Source: an uncultured Prevotella sp.
Lineage (GTDB): Bacteria > Bacteroidota > Bacteroidia > Bacteroidales > Bacteroidaceae
Direction: 5' to 3'
Length of the DNA: 8,960 nt
NCBI GenBank assembly: GCA_945614335.1
Contig: CALZAP010000037.1
Coordinates: 1 to 8,960 of the forward strand
Position numbers and translations under genes: made by a program. Of this stretch, positions 1 through 6,623 are shown one piece after another. Within the stretch, counting starts at the first letter, position 1. Every line of letters begins with the position of its first letter. Under the pieces are notes generated by a model. That model ran no database searches and was not told the DNA's origin. It saw only the letters and a list, made by a program, of their open reading frames with translations.

Positions 1-44
1 CTTCGGGACTTGCACCCGTTAGACAATGCTCATGCCGAGCGTAC
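1..44 (-). mobile_element. Group IIC intron, 5' end only (partial, runs off the left edge)
   Basis: Read on the minus strand from 44 downward, the sequence starts GTACGC and continues with GCTC-GGCAT-GAGC, then TTGTCTAA, then CGGG-TGCAAGT-CCCG and AAG. This matches in order and spacing the first ~45 nt of bacterial group IIC introns as I remember them from the Oceanobacillus iheyensis ribozyme (start GUGUGCCCGGCAUGGGUGCA, then a GGGUGAGAGUCCCGAA hairpin). Both short hairpins are visible: arms at 28-31/37-40 and at 4-7/15-18. The position also fits, because IIC introns insert just downstream of intrinsic terminator hairpins, and the T tract of the 46-89 hairpin ends one base before the GTACG. 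The third base differs from the usual GUGYG start. The maturase gene and domains V-VI would lie outside the window. A chance match or a degraded intron remnant remains possible. Confidence 0.68.
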
Positions 45-45
45 T

Positions 46-89
46 AAAAAAAATGCAAATTGCAATATCAATTTGCAATTTGCATTTTT
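46..89 (-). terminator. Intrinsic terminator of the dnaN-to-protease unit
   Basis: A perfect 17-bp inverted repeat (arms 49-65 and 73-89, 7-nt loop) lies 14 bp beyond the stop codon of the upstream gene. On the minus strand it is followed by an unbroken run of eight T (53-46), part of which also pairs in the stem. The stem is AT-rich (two GC steps per arm), so it is weaker than a GC-rich terminator, but its length and T run fit the role. On the plus strand it has only five T, so termination is expected mainly for minus-strand transcripts. The putative group IIC intron begins right after the T tract. Confidence 0.75.
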
Positions 90-103
90 GGATTCCGTAT
101 ACG

Positions 104-1768
104 CTACTTTGAATATTTGTCGATAAAGGTCTGGGCTTGTGTATCACCCATGTCTTTCGCCTTTTTCAAATTCTTCAAGCCCTCTTCCTTCTGTCCCTTT
201 GCACACAGGGCGATGCCAAGGAACAACGGGCCGTCGCTCAAAGAGGGGTCGAGGGTTATCAGCTCGTTAGCAGAGGCTATTGCCTGGTCGTTAAGTCCCA
301 CGCGAAGCTCAAGCGAACATTTCTCTGCAAGAAAGAGCGTGTTTGATGGATTGATTTGCAAAGCCTTGGCAAGGTCGTCAAGAGCCTGTTTGAACAATCG
401 TCCCTTGGCTTCGGCCTGTGAACGTAAATAGTAGAAGTTTTCGTTCACCTGTGTCACCATTAGCTGTTCGTAGTCGTTGAAGTCGTTGATTGCCTTACGA
501 TATTTCCCACAGTTCATGAGCATCTGGGCTCTCGCAAGGATGTAAGGAGCAGCTTCCTTCAGATAAGGACGGTTGAAGGTAGCCACCACACTGTCGAGCA
601 TTGCCAAACAAGCCGTGGTGTCTTTCAGAAGTTCCTTGCAGCGGGCAAGTCCAAAATAGTTGGTAGCAGTTTTCTCACCGTCATCCACCAACGACTGATA
701 AATGTCTGCCGACTCTGCATATTTTTCCTGTGCAAACACTATTTGCGCCTTCAACTGGCGATAAACGGGAAGTGGTTGTATGGCAATGGCACCATCTATT
801 TCCGAGCAAGCCTTGTCGTAGTTCCAGGGGGCGAATGGTTTGTCCGCCATATATACCATCTTGTCGAGTATCATTTTCGCATAGCTATAGTGAGCCTCAT
901 CTTTTTTGTCACCATTAGCCACTGCGGCCTGCATGTCGCGGTCGGCAGACGAGAAGTCAAGACCACTGAACGCACGGTTGGCGCGATAGACGTATCCATC
1001 TACCGAGTTAGGAAACTTTGCCACGAAATCGTCGACAAGCGTGTTCATCGACAGGGAGTCGATGGATGTAGAGCAGAGATAGAGTGCCACGAGTGCCTCC
1101 TGCACATCATCGGGCAATGATTTCTTTATCGTGGTAAGCCTTAGGGCAGGATCGTTTGCACTCAAGCCAGAGGCTTTCATGTCGGCAGCCATCTTTACAT
1201 CCACTGCATATTGTTTACCGCCAGAAGCTCCAGCCTGCAGCATGCCCACCACGTTTCCGGCAGCATTGATTACCGGGCAGCCAACGGCACTTTCCGGTGC
1301 TTCCATAACCATGGTGTAGTAGTTGTAGTCTACCAACACTTTCTCAACCTTTTCCACTGTACCTTCTGAAGTGTTTGGGCTTTTCTGTGCGTAGGGCAGC
1401 AACCATAGTTTGGTGTCGGTTGTAACACCATCGGCAATGGCAAGCGGAAGGCTTTTCTTTGTGTTCACATGAAGTTTCATCACGTCGAAGTCGCGATTTG
1501 CGCCAACGACATAGTCTACTTCATATTCCTTTCCCGACGCATCGATTACTATGGCCTTTGCAGCTCCATTGAAAGGCGTGAAGTTACACAATGCCAATCC
1601 ATTGTCGCTGATAAAGAAACCGTTGCCACTTCCTATCAACGCTCCATTGGCGTCGAAAGTCTTAACGGTAAAGAGCGACTTAAGCGCCTTTTTGGCCCAG
1701 CTCTCTGGCTGAGCCTTTGCAATGCCGCATACGAAGACGGCAATAATAAAATATATTATTCTTTTCAT
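104..1768 (-). CDS. Exported trypsin-fold (inactive) protease domain with C-terminal TPR repeats
   Basis: A protein of 554 aa with a signal peptide (Met-Lys-Arg, hydrophobic IIYFIIAVFVCGI, cleavage near AKA-Q at about residue 19), so exported and probably periplasmic. Residues ~25-195 look like a trypsin/DegP fold: a GSGNGFF strand (46-52), the Asp strand ANRDFDVMKL (90-99) and a final strand INAAGNVVGML. The catalytic residues are mostly gone. The usual NYHVF-type histidine motif reads NFTPF (62-66), and the usual GNSGGP serine loop reads SAVGCP (160-165). It is therefore probably a non-catalytic binding or scaffold domain. Residues ~270-554 hold TPR-like helical pairs, clearest near the end (for example YLRSQAEAKGRLFKQALDDL and the following KALQINPSN). 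ATG at 1768 is chosen over an in-frame GTG at 1792, because the extra eight residues only translate the heptad repeat and would displace the signal peptide. No promoter is visible upstream, so it is probably transcribed from recN. Substrate and partner are unknown. Confidence 0.85.
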   Translation of the reverse strand: MKRIIYFIIAVFVCGIAKAQPESWAKKALKSLFTVKTFDANGALIGSGNGFFISDNGLALCNFTPFNGAAKAIVIDASGKEYEVDYVVGANRDFDVMKLHVNTKKSLPLAIADGVTTDTKLWLLPYAQKSPNTSEGTVEKVEKVLVDYNYYTMVMEAPESAVGCPVINAAGNVVGMLQAGASGGKQYAVDVKMAADMKASGLSANDPALRLTTIKKSLPDDVQEALVALYLCSTSIDSLSMNTLVDDFVAKFPNSVDGYVYRANRAFSGLDFSSADRDMQAAVANGDKKDEAHYSYAKMILDKMVYMADKPFAPWNYDKACSEIDGAIAIQPLPVYRQLKAQIVFAQEKYAESADIYQSLVDDGEKTATNYFGLARCKELLKDTTACLAMLDSVVATFNRPYLKEAAPYILARAQMLMNCGKYRKAINDFNDYEQLMVTQVNENFYYLRSQAEAKGRLFKQALDDLAKALQINPSNTLFLAEKCSLELRVGLNDQAIASANELITLDPSLSDGPLFLGIALCAKGQKEEGLKNLKKAKDMGDTQAQTFIDKYSK

Positions 1769-1778
1769 TTCGTTGACT

Positions 1779-1909
1779 TTTTCATTTTTCACTCTTCATT
1801 GACTTCGTCGATGGCTGGCTTCACCTCGGGATAGCTCGAGCAAGCTCGGCTCTCCACTCGGTTCGCGCAGCCATTCTTCATTCTTCACTCTTCACTCTTC
1901 ATTCTTCAT
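1779..1909. repeat. Heptanucleotide tandem repeat interrupted by a 75-bp GC-rich insert
   Basis: On the plus strand, five contiguous units of TCTTCAY (Y = C or T) fill 1875-1909. Three more units (the first two degenerate, TTTTCAY) fill 1779-1799. Between them lies a 75-bp segment (1800-1874) that is much richer in G+C than the repeats. It contains a 7-bp inverted repeat (ATGGCTG 1811-1817 and CAGCCAT 1868-1874), a CGAGC/GCTCG palindrome (1837-1848) and three CTCGG words. The right-hand array overlaps the last codons and the stop of recN; the left-hand array lies just upstream of the next gene's start. The minus strand of the insert carries a 17-codon open frame (1874 to 1821) with no sign that it is translated. 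It resembles a dispersed intergenic element, but copies elsewhere cannot be seen from this window. Confidence 0.75.
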
Positions 1910-3562
1910 TTTCAACAGTTCCCTTGCGTTGCTTACGGCAGCTTCTGTTATGTCGCTTCCACTGAGCATTTGGGCTATTTCGTTTACACGTTCGTCTCCA
2001 CTGAGCAGTTTCATGGTGCTTACGGTAGAGTCTCCCCTATCCTCTTTATATACTTTATAATGTGTAGCTCCCTTGGCGGCAATCTGCGGCAAGTGGGTGA
2101 TGCTTATGACTTGACGTTCGTTGTTTCCCATCTCACACATTATGTCAGCCATTTTCTCCGCAATTTTCCCGCTCACACCAGTGTCTATCTCGTCGAAAAT
2201 AATGGTAGGTAGTTTTACCGCCCCGCTCACCATGGCTTTCAGCGACAGCATTAGTCTTGCTATCTCACCACCTGAAGCCACCTGTGCCACTGGCTGCAAA
2301 GGCATGTTGCGGTTGGCACTGAACATGTAAGCCACCTTGTCGGCTCCGTCATACGATAAGTCAGACGCTTCGAGATTGATGGAAAACTGGATGTTTGGCA
2401 TGCCTAACGCAACCAAACGTTGTCTTATTTCCTCCTCAATCTTCTTTGCGGCTGTTTTTCTCACTTTGGTGATGTCGGCGGCTTTTTGCTTTGCAAGAGT
2501 CTTCGCCTTGTCAACCTCGTTCTTGAGTTGTTGGAGGTCATAGTCGCCATTTTCTATTCCATCGAGCTGCATCTTCAAGTTGTCGCGAATCTCTATGAGT
2601 TGGGACACGGTGTCGCAGTGGTATTTCTTCTCCAAGCCATAAATCTTGTCGAGCCTGTCATTTATGCTGTCGAGTTCCTTAGGGTCGAAGTCAACCTTGT
2701 CGAGTTGTCCTTCGAGTTCGTCGGCAATATCCTTAAGGTCGATAAAATCCGCATCCATTCTGCTTGCAAGTTCACCTGCCACAGGCATTACATCTTCAAT
2801 GGAATGTAAGGCATTGATGGCCGTACGCAGGTTTTCAGTCACTCCTGTGCCTTCCGCCGACATGGCATTGTCAGCCTGATAGAGAGCCGTCTTAATGTCC
2901 TCATAGTGACTCATTTGGTTGGCCTGCACCTCCAGTGTTTCCTGTTCGTCTTCCACAAGATTAGCCCTGTCGAGTTCTTCATACTGGAAGAGCAGGAAGT
3001 CGGCGTTGGCCTTATTTGAAGATATTCGTTCCTGCAAGTCGTCAAGTTGACGCAGTTTTTCACGGTAGTCGTCGTATGCCTTGCGATAGTTGTCGAGCAA
3101 GACCTTGTCGTCGGCAATGATGTCTACTATTTCCATTTGGAAGTCCTGCTTTCCGAGCAAGAGGTTCTGATGCTGGCTATGGACATCGATGAGCTGCTCA
3201 CCCAACTCCTTCAGCACCGACAGAGGCACGGGGGTATCGTTGACAAAAGCGCGGCTTTTGCCGGCAGCTGTGATTTCGCGTCTCACAATACAATCGTCGG
3301 CATCATACTCCACGTCGTTATCTTCGAAGAATTGCTCCATGCCATAACGAGAGAGATTGAAATGAGCCTCGATGACACACTTTTCCGAACCACGTTTTAT
3401 GAGCTTTGAATCAGCACGTTGACCTTTCAACAGGCCAATGGCACCAAGTATGATGCTCTTTCCTGCTCCTGTTTCTCCGGTAATGACGGAAAAGCCTCCA
3501 TTGAACGCCATGTCCAGTCGTTCAATGAGCGTAAAGTTGCGTATATATAATTGTTTCAGCAT
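1892..3562 (-). CDS. recN: DNA repair protein RecN
   Basis: A 556-aa SMC-like ATPase of normal RecN length (E. coli RecN is 553 aa) that acts at DNA double-strand breaks during recombinational repair in the cytoplasm. The N-terminal head has LYIRNFTLIERLDMAF and the Walker A loop GETGAGKS (29-36). A long charged region (~150-350) includes coiled-coil stretches such as YREKLRQLDDLQERI. The C-terminal head carries the ABC signature VASGGE (428-433), Walker B with the catalytic pair in IIFDEID (D457, E458), and the H-loop region ISITHLPQIAAKG. All ATPase motifs look intact. The start is ATG at 3562, 21 bp after the stop of the porD-like gene, which indicates co-transcription. No LexA-type operator is visible at its start. 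Its last residues (KMKNEE) are encoded by the heptad repeat, so repeat slippage would alter the C-terminal tip. Confidence 0.97.
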   Translation of the reverse strand: MLKQLYIRNFTLIERLDMAFNGGFSVITGETGAGKSIILGAIGLLKGQRADSKLIKRGSEKCVIEAHFNLSRYGMEQFFEDNDVEYDADDCIVRREITAAGKSRAFVNDTPVPLSVLKELGEQLIDVHSQHQNLLLGKQDFQMEIVDIIADDKVLLDNYRKAYDDYREKLRQLDDLQERISSNKANADFLLFQYEELDRANLVEDEQETLEVQANQMSHYEDIKTALYQADNAMSAEGTGVTENLRTAINALHSIEDVMPVAGELASRMDADFIDLKDIADELEGQLDKVDFDPKELDSINDRLDKIYGLEKKYHCDTVSQLIEIRDNLKMQLDGIENGDYDLQQLKNEVDKAKTLAKQKAADITKVRKTAAKKIEEEIRQRLVALGMPNIQFSINLEASDLSYDGADKVAYMFSANRNMPLQPVAQVASGGEIARLMLSLKAMVSGAVKLPTIIFDEIDTGVSGKIAEKMADIMCEMGNNERQVISITHLPQIAAKGATHYKVYKEDRGDSTVSTMKLLSGDERVNEIAQMLSGSDITEAAVSNARELLKMKNEE

Positions 3563-3583
3563 AATTCAAAATAACTAATGTCC

Positions 3584-4498
3584 TCACTGCCTTACTTTAT
3601 CCCAGCTGTCACCTTGCGAGGCGTTGATGCCCATGAGAAGTTCATACACTTGCTCCTTCTCCTTCTGTGTTCCCTTTCCCTTGTAGATGCCCACAAGTTC
3701 GTCTTTCTTATAGTCTGTCCATATCTGTGGCAGAAGGCTGAGCGGTCGGCTTTCGTGGGCTTTCTTCAAGCCATTTTCAAGGGCTTCGGTCACATTGGTG
3801 CGACCTCGTTCGGCATTGTTTGCCATCTCGTCGAGTCCTTTTCGATAATAGTCGTACTGAAGCTGTCGGAACGGTTTCATGGCTTCTTCCATGTAGTCGT
3901 TAATGATGGCAAAACGGTTACGGCTGTCGTCAAAGGCCTTCCATCCTGAGAAGTTGAGGTTTTGGGCGTTGTTCACCAAGTTGTAGCATAGTTGGAGAAC
4001 GTCGGTTCCTCCCATTGGAGCAAAGCTGTCGAGGTCTAGGCCTATGATGAGATAGGCGTAATAGGCGAAGAGGGCTGTTAGCTGGTTGTCTACAGTCTCG
4101 TCGTTATAGTTCAGCTGGTCAAACTGTGCGAACTCAAAATTGAAGTTGGCATCCTTGTTGTTGTAAAGGGTTGTAGTGTACTGGCTGTTGTATACAGGGC
4201 GATTGGCCTGAATCATTGCCGTACACTCAAAGGTATTGTTCGTCTTGTCGTATTTGTCAACCGTGATATTGAAATTACAGACAATACGTTCGTTCTTTTG
4301 GTACTGCAATGATGTCCACTGCCTGTCGTTCACAAACTGTTCGAGTGTCTGCTGCAGGTTTTCGAACACGCTTTTGTCCGTAGCTCCCACCTTGCTGCTA
4401 TTAACTACCACCTTGGCCAATAGCTCTTGTGCGCTGCTCTCCTGTGAATAGAAAAACAGCGTGCAAAGTAATGCCAATATGTTATATGCCAGTTTCAT
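3584..4498 (-). CDS. porD: DUF4835 family protein, PorD-like (type IX secretion family)
   Basis: A 304-aa exported protein with a clear signal peptide (MKLAYNILALLCTLFFYSQE, cleavage near SSA-Q). The mature part starts QELLAKVVVNSSKVGATDKSVF, followed by a conserved NDRQWTSLQYQKNERI segment. It continues with CNFNITVD, with a tyrosine-rich TALFAYYAYLIIGLDLDSFAPMGG region (~140-165), and with an RNRFAIINDYMEEAMKPFR helix. This layout is that of DUF4835, a Bacteroidota-specific family that annotation pipelines name type IX secretion protein PorD. Its exact job is not established by anything here. ATG at 4498 is chosen because the longer frame starts with TTG at 4504. It sits 16 bp after coaBC and 21 bp before recN, an arrangement that recurs in Bacteroidota. 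The family assignment is confident from its appearance; the role in secretion is taken from the family name only. Confidence 0.82.
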   Translation of the reverse strand: MKLAYNILALLCTLFFYSQESSAQELLAKVVVNSSKVGATDKSVFENLQQTLEQFVNDRQWTSLQYQKNERIVCNFNITVDKYDKTNNTFECTAMIQANRPVYNSQYTTTLYNNKDANFNFEFAQFDQLNYNDETVDNQLTALFAYYAYLIIGLDLDSFAPMGGTDVLQLCYNLVNNAQNLNFSGWKAFDDSRNRFAIINDYMEEAMKPFRQLQYDYYRKGLDEMANNAERGRTNVTEALENGLKKAHESRPLSLLPQIWTDYKKDELVGIYKGKGTQKEKEQVYELLMGINASQGDSWDKVRQ

Positions 4499-4514
4499 TT
4501 CCAATAAATATCTT

Positions 4515-5729
4515 TCAAAACGGGAGTGAAGGCTCTATGATTTGGGCGAGATAATCGACAATGTCTGCTGCCACGGCGGTCTTCGGTTTCCGTTCGAATT
4601 CAGTCACTCCGTCCGGAGAAATTATCTTTATCTGGTTCTCATCGCTTCTGAAACAAGTGCCCTTGTTCTTCAGGGAGTTAAGCACGATGAAGTCGAGGTT
4701 TTTCTTTTTCAGTTTTCCCACGGCATTCTCTTCCTCATGGTCTGTCTCAAGGGCGAATCCCACCATCACCTGCCTGCTGTTTTTTATTTTGCCTAAAGCA
4801 GCGGCAATGTCCTTGTTTGGCACAAGACGAAGCACGAGGTCATCGCCTTTACGTTTTATCTTTGAGTCTGCCACGGTCTCCGGTCTGAAGTCTGCCACTG
4901 CTGCACAAAGTATCGCGGCATCGACATAGGGGAATTCTTCCATGCAAGCCTCATACATTTGCTGACAGCTTTCGACGTCGACACGATGAATGTTTGGATG
5001 CTTAACGGTCATGTTTACAGGTCCTGCCACCAGTTTCACCTCCGCACCTCGTCTTGCACATTCCTCTGCAATGGCGAATCCCATTTTTCCGCTCGAATAA
5101 TTTCCAACGAACCTCACGGGGTCGATCTTCTCGTAAGTAGGTCCTGCCGTGATGAGTATTTTACTTCCCTGCATGTCTTGGGAAGGTGCATTAAAGAAAT
5201 CGTCGATGGCATCTACTATCACGTCCGGTTCCTGCATTCTGCCCTTGCCTTCGAGTCCGCTGGCAAGGAATCCGCTGGCTGGTTCTATAAAGCGGCACCC
5301 ATAATTCGTAAGAATGTCGATGTTGCGTTTTGTAGACGGATGTGCATACATGTCGAGGTCCATGGCAGGAGCTATGAACACGGGGGCTTTCATTGAAAGG
5401 TAGGTGGTGACAAGCATGTTGTTGGCAACTCCGTTAGCCATTTTTCCAAGGGTGGATGCCGTGCAAGGGGCAATAAGCATTGCGTCGGCCCACAATCCAA
5501 GGTCGACATGGCTGTTCCATGTGCCGTCGCGCTGCGAGAAGAATTCGCTGATGACAGGCTTGTGGGTAAGAGCCGAAAGTGTGATAGGAGTGATGAACTC
5601 CTTTCCAGCCGGCGTGATGACCACCTGAACCTCAGCGCCTTTCTTCTGCAGTCCACGTATTATGTAGCATGCTTTATAGGCAGCTATTGATCCTGTTATG
5701 CCAAGAACTATCTTTTTACCTTTAAGCAT
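4515..5729 (-). CDS. coaBC: Bifunctional CoaBC (phosphopantothenate-cysteine ligase / PPC decarboxylase)
   Basis: A 404-aa enzyme of normal length that makes 4'-phosphopantetheine in coenzyme A synthesis: CoaB couples phosphopantothenate to cysteine, and CoaC decarboxylates the product using FMN. CoaC covers residues ~1-180: flavin-binding GITGSIAAYKA (10-20), catalytic His in SHVDL (H74), and APCTASTLGKMANGVANN. The usual PxMNxxM motif reads PAMDLDM (121-127, Asp124 in place of Asn). The flap reads LASGLEGKGRM (155-165), with Ser157 where E. coli has its catalytic Cys158. CoaB covers ~187-404: TAGPTYEKIDPVRFVGNYSSGKMG (Asn210 conserved), AAVADFRP and the KIKRKG lysines. Both halves look complete. 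ATG at 5729 is 4 bp beyond the stop of the exonuclease gene, so translation is probably coupled. The CoaC substitutions may be normal for this phylum. Confidence 0.96.
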   Translation of the reverse strand: MLKGKKIVLGITGSIAAYKACYIIRGLQKKGAEVQVVITPAGKEFITPITLSALTHKPVISEFFSQRDGTWNSHVDLGLWADAMLIAPCTASTLGKMANGVANNMLVTTYLSMKAPVFIAPAMDLDMYAHPSTKRNIDILTNYGCRFIEPASGFLASGLEGKGRMQEPDVIVDAIDDFFNAPSQDMQGSKILITAGPTYEKIDPVRFVGNYSSGKMGFAIAEECARRGAEVKLVAGPVNMTVKHPNIHRVDVESCQQMYEACMEEFPYVDAAILCAAVADFRPETVADSKIKRKGDDLVLRLVPNKDIAAALGKIKNSRQVMVGFALETDHEEENAVGKLKKKNLDFIVLNSLKNKGTCFRSDENQIKIISPDGVTEFERKPKTAVAADIVDYLAQIIEPSLPF

Positions 5730-5733
5730 ATCG

Positions 5734-6588
5734 TTATAAGAGTTTACTTTCGCGGAGCCTTATTCTTGTAAGCACCTGCTTGGTGTTGTTGGTGAAGTCG
5801 TTTGCAAGCATCCAGCTGAAATAGCCGGGGTCGTGTCTTAATACAACGGCCACTTCCTGTCCCTTGTACTTTCCGAAATTGAAGGTTTCCACCTTTATGG
5901 GCTCGCCATTCTCGTCTTTTACCACATTACCCTTGGCGTCTTTCTTCTCAGCCCAGATTATTCTTCCTGCAAAGTCCACATTGTCGTTCTGCTTTGAGAA
6001 TTCGGCGAGGAACTGCATATCGTTCACCAGTCTTCTTTCCGGTTCCGGTTCGTTTTCCTCACTGTATCTGTCAAGCTGCCCCATAAGCACGCGATAGGTG
6101 GCCTCTGTATCTTGGTCAGCCCTGTGAGCCTCAAAGTCCTCCTCCATTTTTCGTCCACAATAGAACTTGTATGCAGCAGCGAGATTGCGTCGCTCCTGCT
6201 TGCGGAAAATTGCCATGGCATCGATAAATCGGCACTTGCTGAAGTCGAAATCGATGCCCGCCCTGAGAAATTCCTCACAAAGCATTGGTATGTCAAAGTT
6301 GTTGGAGTTATATCCTGCCAAGTCGCAGCCTTTGAATTCCTCGGCAAGCTGTAGAGCTATTTCCTTGAACGTTGGGCTATCGGCCACATCGGCATCGGAG
6401 ATTCCTGTCAGTTCGGTGACAAACGGCGGAATGGGAATTAGCGGGTTTATTGTTATGTTTTCCCTCTTTTCTTCCCCGTCGGGCATTACCTTAATATATG
6501 AAAGTTGTATCACGCGGTCTTTGATGAAGTCGAGACCGGTGGTTTCGAGGTCGAAGATGACCAATGGTTTCTGGATGTTAAGTTTCAT
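5734..6588 (-). CDS. DEDDh 3'-5' exonuclease with ExoX-like C-terminal domain
   Basis: A 284-aa protein of the DnaQ-like exonuclease superfamily. Exo I is IFDLETTGLD (D13, E15), Exo II is AGYNSNNFDIPML (D99), and Exo III is HRADQD (H155, D160), giving the complete DEDDh set for two-metal-ion removal of 3' nucleotides. After a charged linker (~172-230) comes a small C-terminal domain (~233-276) with FNFGKYKGQEVAVVL and DPGYFSWML. This resembles the C-terminal domain of ExoX-type nucleases rather than any replicase subunit. Pipelines often call such proteins DNA polymerase III epsilon, but the tail argues for a repair or processing nuclease. ATG at 6588 is 35 bp after dnaN and the gene ends 4 bp before coaBC, so it shares their transcript. 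Being next to the clamp gene suggests work on replication or repair intermediates; no obvious clamp-binding peptide was identified. Confidence 0.9.
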   Translation of the reverse strand: MKLNIQKPLVIFDLETTGLDFIKDRVIQLSYIKVMPDGEEKRENITINPLIPIPPFVTELTGISDADVADSPTFKEIALQLAEEFKGCDLAGYNSNNFDIPMLCEEFLRAGIDFDFSKCRFIDAMAIFRKQERRNLAAAYKFYCGRKMEEDFEAHRADQDTEATYRVLMGQLDRYSEENEPEPERRLVNDMQFLAEFSKQNDNVDFAGRIIWAEKKDAKGNVVKDENGEPIKVETFNFGKYKGQEVAVVLRHDPGYFSWMLANDFTNNTKQVLTRIRLRESKLL

Positions 6589-6623
6589 TTCTTGGATGAA
6601 TAATGATGTATTTTATCTCCTTC

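Noticed and set aside
1..44. 3' part of a tRNA gene on the minus strand (the CGGG-loop-CCCG hairpin resembles a T arm)
   Set aside because: The T-loop sequence is TGCAAGT rather than TTCRANY, there is no matching acceptor or anticodon arm, and the whole segment aligns better with a group IIC intron start.
1769..1792. Eight extra N-terminal residues for the protease-fold gene from a GTG at 1792
   Set aside because: They translate the degenerate heptad repeat and would put charged residues before the signal peptide; ATG 1768 gives a normal exported N-terminus.
1821..1874. 17-codon minus-strand open frame in the repeat insert as a gene
   Set aside because: It is very short, has no promoter or initiation signal, and its start coincides with an inverted repeat; treated as part of the repeat element.
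2420..2809. Long plus-strand open frames opposite recN and other minus-strand genes (for example 743-1120, 3047-3409, 4959-5396, 6167-6634)
   Set aside because: Each lies wholly antisense to a gene with clear family motifs, shows low-complexity or Cys/Ser-rich translations, and has no promoter signal; these are frame shadows.
4499..4504. TTG start two codons upstream for the PorD-like gene
   Set aside because: ATG 4498 follows immediately and begins a standard signal peptide.
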